Of a stretch of 64,000 nt of DNA, positions 50,506 to 61,464 are shown piece after piece. A program made the translations under genes and the position numbers. The stretch spans positions 25,735,118 through 25,799,117 of the forward strand of contig NC_090280.1 of assembly GCF_037392515.1 (NCBI RefSeq), in the 5' to 3' direction. Numbering within the stretch: position 1 is the stretch's first letter; each line of letters starts with the position of its first letter. A model generated the notes under the pieces. That model was not told where the DNA came from and did not search any database. It saw only the letters and a list, made by a program, of their open reading frames with translations. Source of the DNA: Haliotis asinina. Lineage: Eukaryota > Mollusca > Gastropoda > Lepetellida > Haliotidae.

Positions 50506-51392
50506 ACTGAAGGACTTCTGGCAGATTCCACCCACAGACCGTGCAAGGAAAATATCGGCATTCGCTACTCCAGATGGACTGTATCAATACAAAGTGATGC
50601 CGTTTGGTCTGTTTTAGGGCATGTTGCAGGGCACGGCCAGGTACAACCAGTTCATGCTAAAGTTGAAGCAATTGTACATTTTCCAGTGCCTCAATCTAAG
50701 AGAGAAGTCATGAGATTCTTGGGTATGGCTGGCTATTACAGAAAGTTTTGTCAAAACGTCTCAGATGTTGTATCACCACTTACCAACCTTTTTGGGGAAA
50801 AGGTAAAATTTCAGTGGGATGGCAGTTGTCAGACTGCATTTGAAAAAGTCAAAGCCATACCCATGAATTCTCCAGCATTACAGGCACCAGGTTTTGAGAA
50901 AGTATTTAAGTTGCGAGTTGATGCCAGTGGTGTAGGTGCAGGTGCTGTCCTGATTCAAGAGGATGATTCAGGAACTGAACATCCAGTTTGTTATTTTTCA
51001 AAGAAATTTGGCTGACTTTGTGTGCTGGCGAGTAGGTGTCTGACTCTGAGGGTGCTGGTTCGAATTTGTACTTTACTGAGAAAGTGAAATCCCAAATATG
51101 ACATATGTTGCATTTGACCACTTTCTAAATGGCATCGTGTAATCAAATTTGACGAGCACCAAAGAAATTATTCTACCACTGAGAAAGAGACATTTTGAAG
51201 TGCACCTTGGTACCACCACTTTGCCAATTGAAGTGTTTTACTAATCACAATTCCTTGACTTTTCTTCACAAAATGAAGAACAAGAACCAAAGACTTATGA
51301 GGTGGAGTTTGACCTTGCAAGGGTTCAATCTTGCGATCCAACACATTAAAGGCAAAGACAATGTTTGTGCTGATGCACTTTCCAGGGTATAA
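50506..51392 (+). pseudogene. RT C-terminal part and RNase H of the LTR element
   Basis: After the insertion, RT resumes LLKDFWQIPPTDRARKISAF and YQYKVMPFGL. Then it jumps directly to a GHGQVQPVHAKVEAI-type block, so the segment carrying the YxDD active site is deleted. The connection region is intact (MRFLGMAGYYRKFCQNVSDV). RNase H follows (KLRVDASGVGAGAVLIQEDD, VCYFSKKF), is cut by a SINE at about 51010-51160, and resumes NYSTTEKE, then TNHNSLTFLHKMKNKNQRLM and IKGKDNVCADALSRV, the typical RNase H end. Confidence 0.85.
51010..51160 (+). repeat. SINE-like insertion in RNase H with ~10-nt target duplication
   Basis: CAAAGAAATT occurs on both sides (about 50999-51008 and 51160-51169). The inserted sequence opens with a tRNA-like head (GTGTGCTGGCGAGTAGGTGTC, CTGACTCTGAGGGTGCTGG, B-box-like GGTTCGAAT), related to the family C repeat at 2957. 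Confidence 0.75.
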
Positions 51393-51550
51393 ATGTATGA
51401 TGACTTGATGATGCTGTATGTATGTATCTGCATTATGTCGCAGTAATTCTGCAAGAAGTTTTTCATATTACTCATATTATTATATGTCATGTTATTATAT
51501 TATTATTGCTATGATTGTAACAGAAAGTTTCTACGAAACTTTTTTTCCTC

Positions 51551-51561
51551 AAGAGGGAGAG
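51551..51561 (+). promoter_or_regulatory. Polypurine tract of the LTR element
   Basis: AAGAGGGAGAG directly precedes the TGTT of the 3' LTR, the standard position for plus-strand priming. Confidence 0.75.
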
Positions 51562-53455
<1,894 letters not shown>

Positions 53456-53498
53456 ATGTTTCTGTTTTCCTCTGTGGCCGTTACACTATGTGGTTTTG
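53456..53498 (+). CDS. Ig-superfamily receptor gene, exon 1: signal peptide
   Basis: ATG at 53456 starts MFLFSSVAVTLCGF. The GTATGT donor at 53499 joins in phase 1 to the next exon, completing a typical signal peptide (MFLFSSVAVTLCGFALA, then mature SMITGYQ). An in-frame ATG at 53360 would add 32 residues ahead of it; I chose the inner ATG because it puts the hydrophobic core at the usual distance from the start. First exon of an 11-exon model spanning 53456-63353. Confidence 0.7.
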
Positions 53499-53630
53499 GT
53501 ATGTATCTGTCTTCGAAAACTGACATATATTTTGAATCTGTGGTAGAGTTAATTTACGTATTATTTTTCCGCATTTGCTTTTGCATCCATTGTTATCGAC
53601 TTCTGATTCTATTTACCGTTTCGTATACAG

Positions 53631-53984
53631 CTCTTGCCTCCATGATAACTGGATACCAATACACTGTTACTCGTGTTGGTGAAGATGTTAACATGACCGT
53701 GAACCCAGACAGTGCCAGTTTTATATATTATGTATGGGTGAATGGTTCGGTATCTGTGAGACTGTTACTGGTCCAGCCCAAGTCACACCGTGTAGAGGTA
53801 CTCAACAGTAGTCACACCGACTACAGGACCAGGATCAGATACACCGGGGAGGGCTCACCATCACAGACCGGACAGCTGAGGTTTACCATCTACAATGTTA
53901 CTGTACAGGACGCCGGTACTTACTACTGTCAGGGAACGAATGGAGAGAATGTTACTGGATGTAGACAGGTCGTCGTTGTAGCAC
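53631..53984 (+). CDS. Ig-superfamily receptor gene, exon 2: Ig V-type domain
   Basis: 354 nt, phase 1-1, with a TATACAG acceptor and GTAAGT donor. It encodes YQYTVTRVGEDVNMTVNPDS, an IYYVWVNGS strand-C region with Trp, RVEVLNSSHTDYRTRIRYTG, GQLRFTIYNVTVQDAGTYYC (the D.G.Y.C hallmark), and a G strand CRQVVVVA. The usual first Cys of the disulphide is absent at its expected place in strand B (VNMTV), so this V domain may lack the canonical bridge. Four sequons (NMT, NGS, NSS, NVT) predict heavy N-glycosylation. Extracellular and membrane-distal; probably the ligand-binding domain. Confidence 0.85.
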
Positions 53985-54148
53985 GTAAGTATTTAACTAT
54001 AAATTCCGAATATTAACATGTCACTAGCCTATATGTTATGGGCAATAACGATGAATTCTTCAAATGTAAAAACAGTTCGTAAAATCGGGGGGAAGGGGGG
54101 GTTGGCACTCGCATTATTGTATCAATGGATTTACTCATTTGTTCACAG

Positions 54149-54448
54149 AAAAGCCATCCACACCTAACATCACCGGACCTGCCTCACCTGTATCAGGTGA
54201 GAATGTCACTCTCACATGCTCCTCTTCCTCCCGGAGTCTGCCCCCGGACCACCCCCGTCTGACCATGACCTACATCTGGAGGAGGGACAGCACCCTGCTA
54301 GAATCTAGTGATGAGTCTCTTACAAGTGGAGATGACCTGACAATACCCCACGTCAGCAGAGAGAACCATGGAGACAACTACAGCTGCCAGGCTGTGGAGG
54401 AGGGGCTGGAGTCTGACTGGAGTCTCGGCCATGTACTGGATGTCCCAT
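54149..54448 (+). CDS. Ig-superfamily receptor gene, exon 3: Ig C2-type domain
   Basis: 300 nt, phase 1-1, with a TTCACAG acceptor and GTGAGT donor. It encodes KPSTPNITGPASPVSGENVT, LTCSSSSRSLPPDHP (strand B Cys), LTMTYIWRRDSTLLES (strand C Trp), DDLTIPHVSRENHGDNYSCQ (strand F Cys) and DWSLGHVLDVP. Both disulphide Cys and the core Trp are present. Symmetric phase 1-1 is the standard cassette for Ig-domain exons. Confidence 0.88.
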
Positions 54449-55419
54449 GTGAGTAAGAACTACCTTGTTTACGGTACAGGAACCTCGCATATCTTTGCAA
54501 CTACGGCTCTGAGTATAACACCGTCATAGAGCCCTCATGTCCTGAATCATTATTATAACAGTACTTTGGTGGTTCGGATCGGAATTAACGACAACATAGC
54601 CAAAATCTGTGATGAAAGTTTTCAGCTTCAAAGGTTTAACGAAACACTTCAAATACTTCAAACACGAATACTTCAAAATTATGTCACATCACTGTTGTTA
54701 ATCTGGATGTGAGCTCAGATCAGCACAATACATAATATAGATTGAATGAATCTGTTGCTACGACAACGAATGCAGGCCAAAACAAGAATATTTAAAATAT
54801 TAGGGAAATAAGGAACACAAGAGACTCACTACCAACCACGCATGGCAAAATTCAAGACATTTAGAGTATATTTAGAGTATCTTCTACTATTCTGTATTCT
54901 ATATTGTACGCAAATGTTTACACAAGACAGAGCTTTCTCTCATTAACTTTTCATTTACCTTCTGAAGTACCATAATCATCTGTTAAAAACCTCCCCAGAC
55001 ACGACCACAATACGACCTGAAACAAGCCGTGAAGCGTCACTGAATATGTGACGCCAGTGTCACCTATCGGAACAATTGCGTCGTGACATTTGTATGTAAC
55101 TTGGCGGCGCTCAACTGGCACTGACACGATACATTTCAACGTTCAGATTATTACTCATGGTTCAACTATAGCTTTAAAATCGTAACTATGTGTCGTCACA
55201 GTACATCACCGTGTTTATTCCAAATGACTGTCATGGCATAAAATGGGTTGACTGTGATGATCAAGGTCGCGACTGATTAATGATTATTGATTGTGCAAAC
55301 TGTGCATAACATCAGTATTGCACTATTTGGTGTTCCTTAATTAGTGTAACTGACGCCAAATGACGAGGGAAGTATCTTAGATGTGTTTTCCCCTCACCAT
55401 CGCACATCAATTATTCCAG

Positions 55420-55679
55420 ATGGACCTGTCCAGATACTGTTTGAAGGCACAAGGGACAAGCTGGAGGTAGAAGAGGGGAAACCTCTAACAGTTCTGCTGA
55501 CTGTAACCCTGCCTGCACTGTAACCTGGTGGGACACATCCACACAGATGGTGATTACAGGACACAGGGAGGCTGTGTTGTCTATGCCAGCTGTAGATGTG
55601 TCTGTGTCTGGACAGTACACGTGTCACGTCAACAACAGCCATGGGAGTGCATCACGGAACCTGACACCGGAGGTCCTCT
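55420..55679 (+). pseudogene. Ig-superfamily receptor gene, exon 4: third Ig domain, frameshifted
   Basis: TTCCAG acceptor and GTAAGG donor bound 260 nt, one short of (or two over) a multiple of three. The first part reads GPVQILFEGTRDKLEVEEGK in the entering phase. The second part reads SSADCNPACTVTWWD, then LSMPAVDVSVSGQYTCHVNN and LTPEVLC in a shifted frame. The shift lies near 55490-55505. In the entering frame translation ends shortly after (TLPAL, stop). Either this allele is broken, the exon is skipped (its borders are phase-compatible for skipping: exon 3 ends in phase 1 and the TM exon starts in phase 1), or there is a one-base sequence error. Splice sites and the second-half domain signature are good. 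Confidence 0.75.
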
Positions 55680-56131
55680 GTAAGGCCTGCACAGATTCCG
55701 CAAACATACATTCGTTACAGATTATTGTAACATTTAAAATTATATTTGCATAGGACCCGCATTGACTGTTTAAGTGTTTACTCACTTCAAATTTCTCAAA
55801 ACACACAGAGATTTTGCACAGGTATCTACCAAAATGTGGATCAGGAGGTCAATCTTGACTATTAATCTGATGATATGACATCAAGTCAGTGTGATTCGTC
55901 ACTCTCAGATTCCCCAAAAGCAAAAAAATCAGATCTGAACCGAGGAGAACAAAACCATTATATATTTACTCTATTACATACATCATTTATATAATTCAAC
56001 AAACAAACCAGTTCCAATAAATCCTGACATTTGCGACTCTTGCTTCCATTTGAACACATTTCAATGTGATCTTATGGAATATGTTGTATGTATATTGAAT
56101 CAAAGGAAAGCTGTTATGGTGAATGTTGCAG

Positions 56132-56257
56132 CACGTGAGTTAACTGAATCTGGTGTAGTCCCCATCGTACCTGTGACTGCCGCCTGTTCTGTCCTCATTG
56201 TGGTCATCGCTTTCGTCATCGTCGCCGTCGTTTTCCGAAGAAACAGGACCAAGAAAG
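56132..56257 (+). CDS. Ig-superfamily receptor gene, exon 5: transmembrane segment
   Basis: 126 nt, phase 1-1, TTGCAG acceptor and GTATTG donor. It encodes RELTESGVVPIVPVTAA, a ~25-residue hydrophobic helix (ACSVLIVVIAFVIVAVVF), and a basic stop-transfer (RRNRTKK). Type I single-pass topology is predicted, placing exons 2-4 outside and exons 6-11 in the cytoplasm. Confidence 0.85.
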
Positions 56258-56427
56258 GTATTGTCTTTGTGGTGATACGAGAAATTATTAATTATGCTGC
56301 TGTCGTATATCCTGTCATGCATCTCTTCAGTTTTATTACTTCAATTACAGTAGGCGCATTTGAATCCTTTCTGAATGATAATTTGCATTAGAAGTGATTA
56401 CACTAGGGTATGTTTTATCTATTTCAG

Positions 56428-56443
56428 GAGGTAAAGTGTACAG
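56428..56443 (+). CDS. Ig-superfamily receptor gene, exon 6: 16-nt microexon
   Basis: ATTTCAG acceptor and GTGAGG donor bound 16 nt that enter in phase 1 and leave in phase 2, reading GGKVYR across the junctions. It adds one cytoplasmic tyrosine close to the membrane. The phase fits exons on both sides, which supports it despite the small size. Confidence 0.55.
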
Positions 56444-56517
56444 GTGAGGACTCTCAACAGCAGATATCTGTTGCCAGTATATCATTTCAAGAACAATGAG
56501 AAGACCACAGCGTTTAC

Positions 56518-57250
56518 ATACGAGTTAAGGTGCAGGTTTAGTCCTACGAGTTCGGTGTACTCATACAGGTTAAGATATAGGGTCACTCACATATGTTACG
56601 GTACAGTTACTCCTACAAGTTAAGGTATAGAGTTTCTCCTACAAGTTAAGGTATAGAGTTTCTCCTACAAGTTAAGGTATAGAGTTTCTCCTACAAGTTA
56701 AGATACAGTTTTACTCCTACAAGTTAAGGTACACTTTTACTCCTACAAGCTAAGGTGGAGAGTTACTCCCACAAGTTAATGTACACAGTTACTGATACAA
56801 ATTATTAATGGATATTTATATAGCACACATATCCATGCAACTAGTGCTTGCTCAAGGCCCTGGTATTTGTTACCCTCGACCATTGGATGTCCGTCTCAGC
56901 ATCACATCGTATTATCAATCTCAACTCCCTGGGGAGTATACAACTCTTGCTGCCTCTAGGCGCACTGAGTTTATTGTACAAGCTAAGGTGCAGAGTTACT
57001 CCTACAAGTTAAGATACAGTTTTACTCCTACAAGTTAAGGTACAGTTTAACTCCTACAAGTTAAGGTTCAGAGCTACTCCTACAAGTTGAGGTACAGTTA
57101 TACTCCTACAAGTTAAGGTGAAGTTTTACTCTTACAAGTTGAGGTACACTTTTACTCCTACCAGTTAAGGTACAGTTTTACTCCTACAAGATAAGGTACA
57201 GAGTTACTCCAACAAAATACGTTTCAGTGTTTGTCTCATAAGTTAAGGTA
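56518..57250. repeat. Intronic minisatellite, ~24-nt CTCCTACAAGTTAAGGTACAG unit
   Basis: More than 20 imperfect copies of a unit containing TACTCCTACAAGTTAAGGTA occupy the intron after exon 6, interrupted at about 56795-56975 by unrelated sequence. The unit alternates between GTATAGAGTTT and GTACAGTTTTA variants. No coding. Confidence 0.9.
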
Positions 57251-57493
57251 CTGAAAAGAAAGAAAAGGATACAGGATTAGCATTGTCGTTTGTACTTTCG
57301 AGGTGAGCATTATGACTTCAAGATAATCACAGAAGTGGTTGGTGCCAGGTAGGCTCAAGTAGGTAATATCTAATATCAGCATTTGCAGCTAACTAATTAA
57401 AGGTTTATTTTTTCGAAGTTTAACTTTGCAGTCTGATGTATGCCGTGGCATGATATGAATTGCTTACTCCTTCACCTCATGCATGTCTTTTAG

Positions 57494-57549
57494 GGCTGGA
57501 GACCGCAGTATGGCTGACAACGAAGCACAATTTCAACAAGATCCAAGTG
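57494..57549 (+). CDS. Ig-superfamily receptor gene, exon 7: cytoplasmic
   Basis: 56 nt between CTTTTAG and GTAAGTG, entering in phase 2 and leaving in phase 1. It encodes AGDRSMADNEAQFQQDPS, a polar cytoplasmic segment without tyrosine. Phases match exon 6 and exon 8. Confidence 0.65.
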
Positions 57550-57649
57550 GTAAGTGTTTGAAATCTTGCAAAAGCGTGTCGGCACATTCGATCAGCAGAC
57601 TTATTCGTATACCGTGCGGACTGTATGAATGCACTGCACATCATTCACT

Positions 57650-57885
57650 GTTCGGAGGGGCGTGGGATAGTCCAGAGATTTTTCGTCAGGCCGAGGAAAG
57701 TGAGTTTAGTTATACGTCGTTTGTAGCGATTCCAACAATATCTGGACTACACCAGAAATGGATTTCACAAATTGTACTCAAGTGAGGGATCAAATCCGCA
57801 TTTTCGCCGAAAGGGGCGAACGCAGTTACCACAAACTAGTAGCTACCCCACTGTCCCGTTATGCCGAAGACACGGGTTCGGTGTG
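57650..57885 (-). repeat. tRNA-derived SINE, family B copy (diverged)
   Basis: Intronic. On the minus strand it has the GGGACAGTGGGGTAGCTACTAG head and a B-box-like segment, then TTGTTGGAATCGC and the TAAACTCACTT end. Confidence 0.6.
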
Positions 57886-58184
57886 CTGAGCGCAACATGT
57901 CGCAACAAACAAACGAATAACTGAAAGTAGTGATTATTATCTGGATAAGATATGTCTAGTAATAGTGACACAGTCAGTGGTCACATAAAACGTGATATAT
58001 GTAATTTAAGTATTTTATCGGGAGAACGCCATTGTACATCAGGTCGCACAAGAAGTAGCAGGGGAAGGCGGGATTTTTATTAAACTTAATGGGTTATGCA
58101 CATAGATTTCATGTGGAACTTTTCTTCGTCATTACTCAAGGTCAGTTTATTGAACATGTGTGCAGCAACACCCCACAGGTAATA

Positions 58185-58385
58185 GAACTCCCGACCCCCA
58201 CTCCCACCCAAGTGCCACACGACACTCCAACCTCTACTTCCACCCAACCGCCACACGCCGTCCGAAACCCCACCCGCAACCCCCACCCCTATCCAACCGC
58301 CACGCGCCAACGCAACCCCAACCCAATCATCACACACCCCTCCCCTTCCCAACCCCTACCCCTACCTAACCGCTACACGCCACGT
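58185..58385. repeat. C-rich minisatellite
   Basis: Imperfect repeats of CCACCCAACCGCCACACGCC-type units, purine-poor on the plus strand. The Pro/Thr/His-rich open frames here are translations of the repeat. Confidence 0.85.
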
Positions 58386-58704
58386 ACTTGTATTTGTATC
58401 AAATTCCTTGTACTTGATGTCTGTTTCTAATCAACTTGACCATTTGGAAATCATTCATGGAATATTGTTATCTTCCGGCTTGCCCGGAAGACAGGACCTG
58501 TAATCAAGGAAGATGAATGATGTTCCAATATTAGAAACAAGATAAACCCCATGATATATAAAGTGACCTTGAACTACATGTTGGGAAAAACACGCGTTCG
58601 CAAACAAGCAAGGTGTTCAGACGAAGCAGCTGAAAATCCGCTATAGTTAATCAGCCACACATGACCAGAGTAATACCAATGCCCTTGTGCTGCATTTCAT
58701 GTGT

Positions 58705-58858
58705 CAAGGAGAGGTAGGGTGGCCCATGGCCAGTGGCTAAGCGTTCTCTCGTCAAGTCAGGGTTCCATTCCCTTCTTCGGTATGCGAAGTCCATTTCTGG
58801 TGTCCCCCACCGTGACATTGCTGAAAGAATGCTAAAAGCGGCGTAAATCCAAATTTGT
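58705..58858 (+). repeat. tRNA-derived SINE, family B copy
   Basis: GGTAGGGTGGCCCATGGCCA head, GTGGCTAAGCGTTCTCTCGTC (A-box-like), GGGTTCCATTCCC (B-box-like), TTCTGGTGTCCCCCACCGTG and AAGCGGCGTAAATCCAAAT end. Confidence 0.8.
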
Positions 58859-59112
58859 TTATTCATTCATCTACGTCACACACATTATTGGTAGCATGCC
58901 GTTTACTGCAGAGTAAAGAGTCACTGGAATAACTGTAGGTCGGCCAAATGTTCCACAGGCCGAGAAAAGCACCATGCGCTGTCGCATATTTTCTGACAAG
59001 CCACTCCTTGTGATAAATATTAAGCAAAATTTCATATACATGCACACACAAATGCTTCACTGACGTACAATGTAATACTGATTACACAGTTGTTGATTGC
59101 AGGGTGCAATGG

Positions 59113-59161
59113 ATGACAAGCAGTGTTTAGGATTGGGTGACAAGCAGTGTTTAGGATTGGG
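59113..59161. repeat. Tandem duplication, 24-nt unit
   Basis: TGACAAGCAGTGTTTAGGAT plus TGGG occurs twice in direct succession. Confidence 0.9.
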
Positions 59162-59317
59162 TGATTGAATGATAAGCTGTTACGTAATAGATACGTATTT
59201 CAAGTAGATCTTTAAGAATCTACAAACACAAGTAATCTACCCCGTGAAAATCTAGATTTGACATGCTCTTCACAAAATATTAACGGTTAGACTGTCTGCT
59301 TCATTTATGCCTGGCAT

Positions 59318-59432
59318 CATGTCCCAGTTGCTGAAGTCAATGCTCATGATGTTAAACACGAGGTTGTCTGGTCGAGGCTCGATGTTACAACCCGCTGTCA
59401 TAGCTGGAATATTGCTGAGTGCGGTACAAACG
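59318..59432 (+). repeat. SINE family A fragment
   Basis: GAAGTCAATGCTCATGATGT, GGTTGTCTGGTCGAGGCTCG and GCTGGAATATTGCTGAGTGC blocks; diverged copy inside the intron before exon 8. Confidence 0.7.
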
Positions 59433-59508
59433 CCTATAGAACCATTGATATTATTTCTCCTGGTAATACTTAGTTTAATAGTTTCTGACTATATACTTCT
59501 ACCTACAG

Positions 59509-59553
59509 ACCTGTATGCCAAGGTGAACAAAAGGAGAAGGCGCAGGAGAGAAG
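59509..59553 (+). CDS. Ig-superfamily receptor gene, exon 8: tyrosine motif 1
   Basis: 45 nt, phase 1-1, with a CCTACAG acceptor and GTATAG donor. It encodes DLYAKVNKRRRRRRE. The D-L-Y-A-K-V motif resembles an ITIM core (Y-x-x-V) but has Asp instead of a hydrophobic residue at -2. A strongly basic run of Arg follows. Phase-symmetric, so it can be included or skipped. Confidence 0.7.
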
Positions 59554-59607
59554 GTATAGCCCACCTTTCTATCCTTGTGGTCAGTGAGTATCACCTTAGG
59601 TGAGGAT

Positions 59608-59754
59608 CGGTGGGGTAGCCTAGGGGATAAAGCGTTCGCTCGTTACGCTGAAGATCCGGATTCGATTCTCCATACGGGTTTAATGAAGACCATTTCCGGT
59701 GTCCCCGCCGTGATGTTGATGGAATATTGCTGAAAGCGGCGTAAAGCTAAGGTG
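59608..59754 (+). repeat. tRNA-derived SINE, family B copy
   Basis: CGGTGGGGTAGCCTAGGGGA and TAAAGCGTTCGCTCGTTACG (A-box-like), CCGGATTCGATTCTC (B-box-like), TTCCGGTGTCCCCGCCGTGA and AAGCGGCGTAAAGC. A well-preserved copy. Confidence 0.85.
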
Positions 59755-60339
59755 ATCTATACATGACGTCATGTACACCCCATGACGTCATCTGAGCCCC
59801 TAACTATTTACCTCAGCGGTGTGTCCGTTTGTCTTTTCTGTTACAATGTGTGGATGGTGGTGCCGTCTAGAGCACTGATATTCACCGTGTTTAATGGCTT
59901 TCCTTTGTCATGAAAGAAACTATGGTCATGGGTGCGAATCCCCAAATATGGTTCTTTCTTTGTCAGCATCAGACCATAGGTGTTTAACACAAGCTGTAGT
60001 CGTGTCACTGACGGATGTACAAAAAAGCACTTCAACGAAGGTTTCCACGAAACTCGCACACACACTCGCTGTTTTAGACACCTACTCATCAGGTGTCTTT
60101 GTTGTAAGAGATTACTGTAAGTTTGACGTCCTACAGAAATTTCACAGCCATCCTATAGAAGCCTTTTGGGTCCAATTTTCATTAATTTCCAAATGTACAT
60201 GTTGAATTATTAAGTTACAAACTTGAAAATTCAAGTAAATAAGTTGAAAAAAGCGAAACCCCTAATGGCCCACCAAGGCTTCAGTACCAATCTCACACAA
60301 TTGTTCTATAGTTCATTTACTTTGTTCTCTTTTCCGCAG

Positions 60340-60419
60340 TCTCTGATGTTTATGCCACGGTACAGAAGGCTCAATGCAAACACTTCATGAACAGGGCTTA
60401 TGCCGGCGCAGGGCCATCG
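60340..60419 (+). CDS. Ig-superfamily receptor gene, exon 9: tyrosine motif 2
   Basis: 80 nt between TTCCGCAG and GTAAGT, entering in phase 1 and leaving in phase 0. It encodes SDVYATVQKAQCKHFMNRAY. D-V-Y-A-T-V repeats the pattern of exon 8 (D-[LV]-Y-A-x-V), suggesting exon duplication. A second tyrosine lies in RAYAGAG. Confidence 0.7.
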
Positions 60420-60534
60420 GTAAGTGGGTACTGGAACTGTTTTCCTACAATACAAAACTGACAGGAAGATAATTTATTACCATTCAGTCAGTGTGTCGTA
60501 AAGACATGGATAAGAAAAGGGCAACGTAAGGTGA

Positions 60535-60708
60535 TGAGTGAGTGAGTGAGTTTGGTTTTACGCCGCTTTCAGCAATATTCCTGCAACATCACCACGGGGG
60601 AACTCCAGAAATAGACTTCGTACATTGTACTAATGTGGGTAATCGAACCGGGGCCTTCGGCGTGAGGAGCGAACGTTTTAACCACTAGGCCACCCCACCG
60701 CCCCGTGA
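60535..60708 (-). repeat. tRNA-derived SINE, family B copy with GAGT tail
   Basis: On the minus strand: GGGGCGGTGGGGTGGCCTAG, TGGTTAAAACGTTCGCTCC (A box), CCCCGGTTCGATTACCC (B box), and a body ending GAAAGCGGCGTAAAACC with CTCA repeats. The clearest tRNA-like head in the window. Confidence 0.88.
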
Positions 60709-60783
60709 GATAATGAATGCAATTGCGACGATCGATGCTCATTATGTACACCATTGATTTTTTCGTTCATTCATTGACGTCAA

Positions 60784-61024
60784 CTGACCCGTGAAGGTCG
60801 CGGGGTAGAATAGGCCTTCAGCAACCCATGCTTGCCATAAAAGGTGACTGTGCTTGGCGTAAGAGGCGACTAACGGGATCTCGTGGCCAGGCTTGCTGAC
60901 TTGGTTGACACATGTCATCGGTTCCCAACTGCGCAGATCCATGCCCATGTTGTTGATCACTGGATTGTCTGGTTCAGACAGGAATATTGCTGAGTACGGC
61001 GTAAAACTAAACTCACTCACTCAC
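60784..61024 (+). repeat. SINE family A, intact reference copy
   Basis: Complete block order from GACCCGTGAAGGTCGCGG to (CTCA)n, lacking only the ATTTACAGACCGCCGCC segment. It shows what the target of the Polinton insertion looked like before interruption. Confidence 0.88.
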
Positions 61025-61142
61025 CCATTGACGTCAACTGCTGAGTGTTGCGTAAAGCACAGCTAACATATCATAAAACATATGTCAACAAAAATATATG
61101 TCATCACTTAGTTCACCAGTGGCTGTAGGTTAAACAGAAGAA

Positions 61143-61143
<1 letters not shown>

Positions 61144-61174
<31 letters not shown>
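61144..61174. repeat. Poly(A) run
   Basis: About 31 A residues; no recognisable retroposed body upstream. Confidence 0.9.
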
Positions 61175-61175
<1 letters not shown>

Positions 61176-61464
61176 AACTCGCAGCTACCAGGTCGAGGCC
61201 ACAGACAATGTTCTAAAACAATGTTTTCCTTTCATTAAGAACAGGCTTACGTATCACTAGCAGAAGGACAGTATTTTCTCACTACTTCTATCAATAATTT
61301 CAATGACAATGTTATAACATTATGTTCATATTCATATTACGCAATGCAAAAACTTACAAAACTTACCAATTCCTTCAGTTCCTCATGAGGCATATATGGG
61401 CATTAACATTACAAGTCTTTTCAAAGAGCCTGAACAATATATTTAGTATATGGGATGTGTGAAG

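Noticed and set aside
58089..58430. Pro/Thr/His-rich protein of 113 aa and overlapping frames
   Set aside because: Translation of the C-rich minisatellite; no start context or domain.
60535..60708. A tRNA gene
   Set aside because: A-box and B-box-like elements are present, but there is no complete cloverleaf and the body is a SINE found in several copies.
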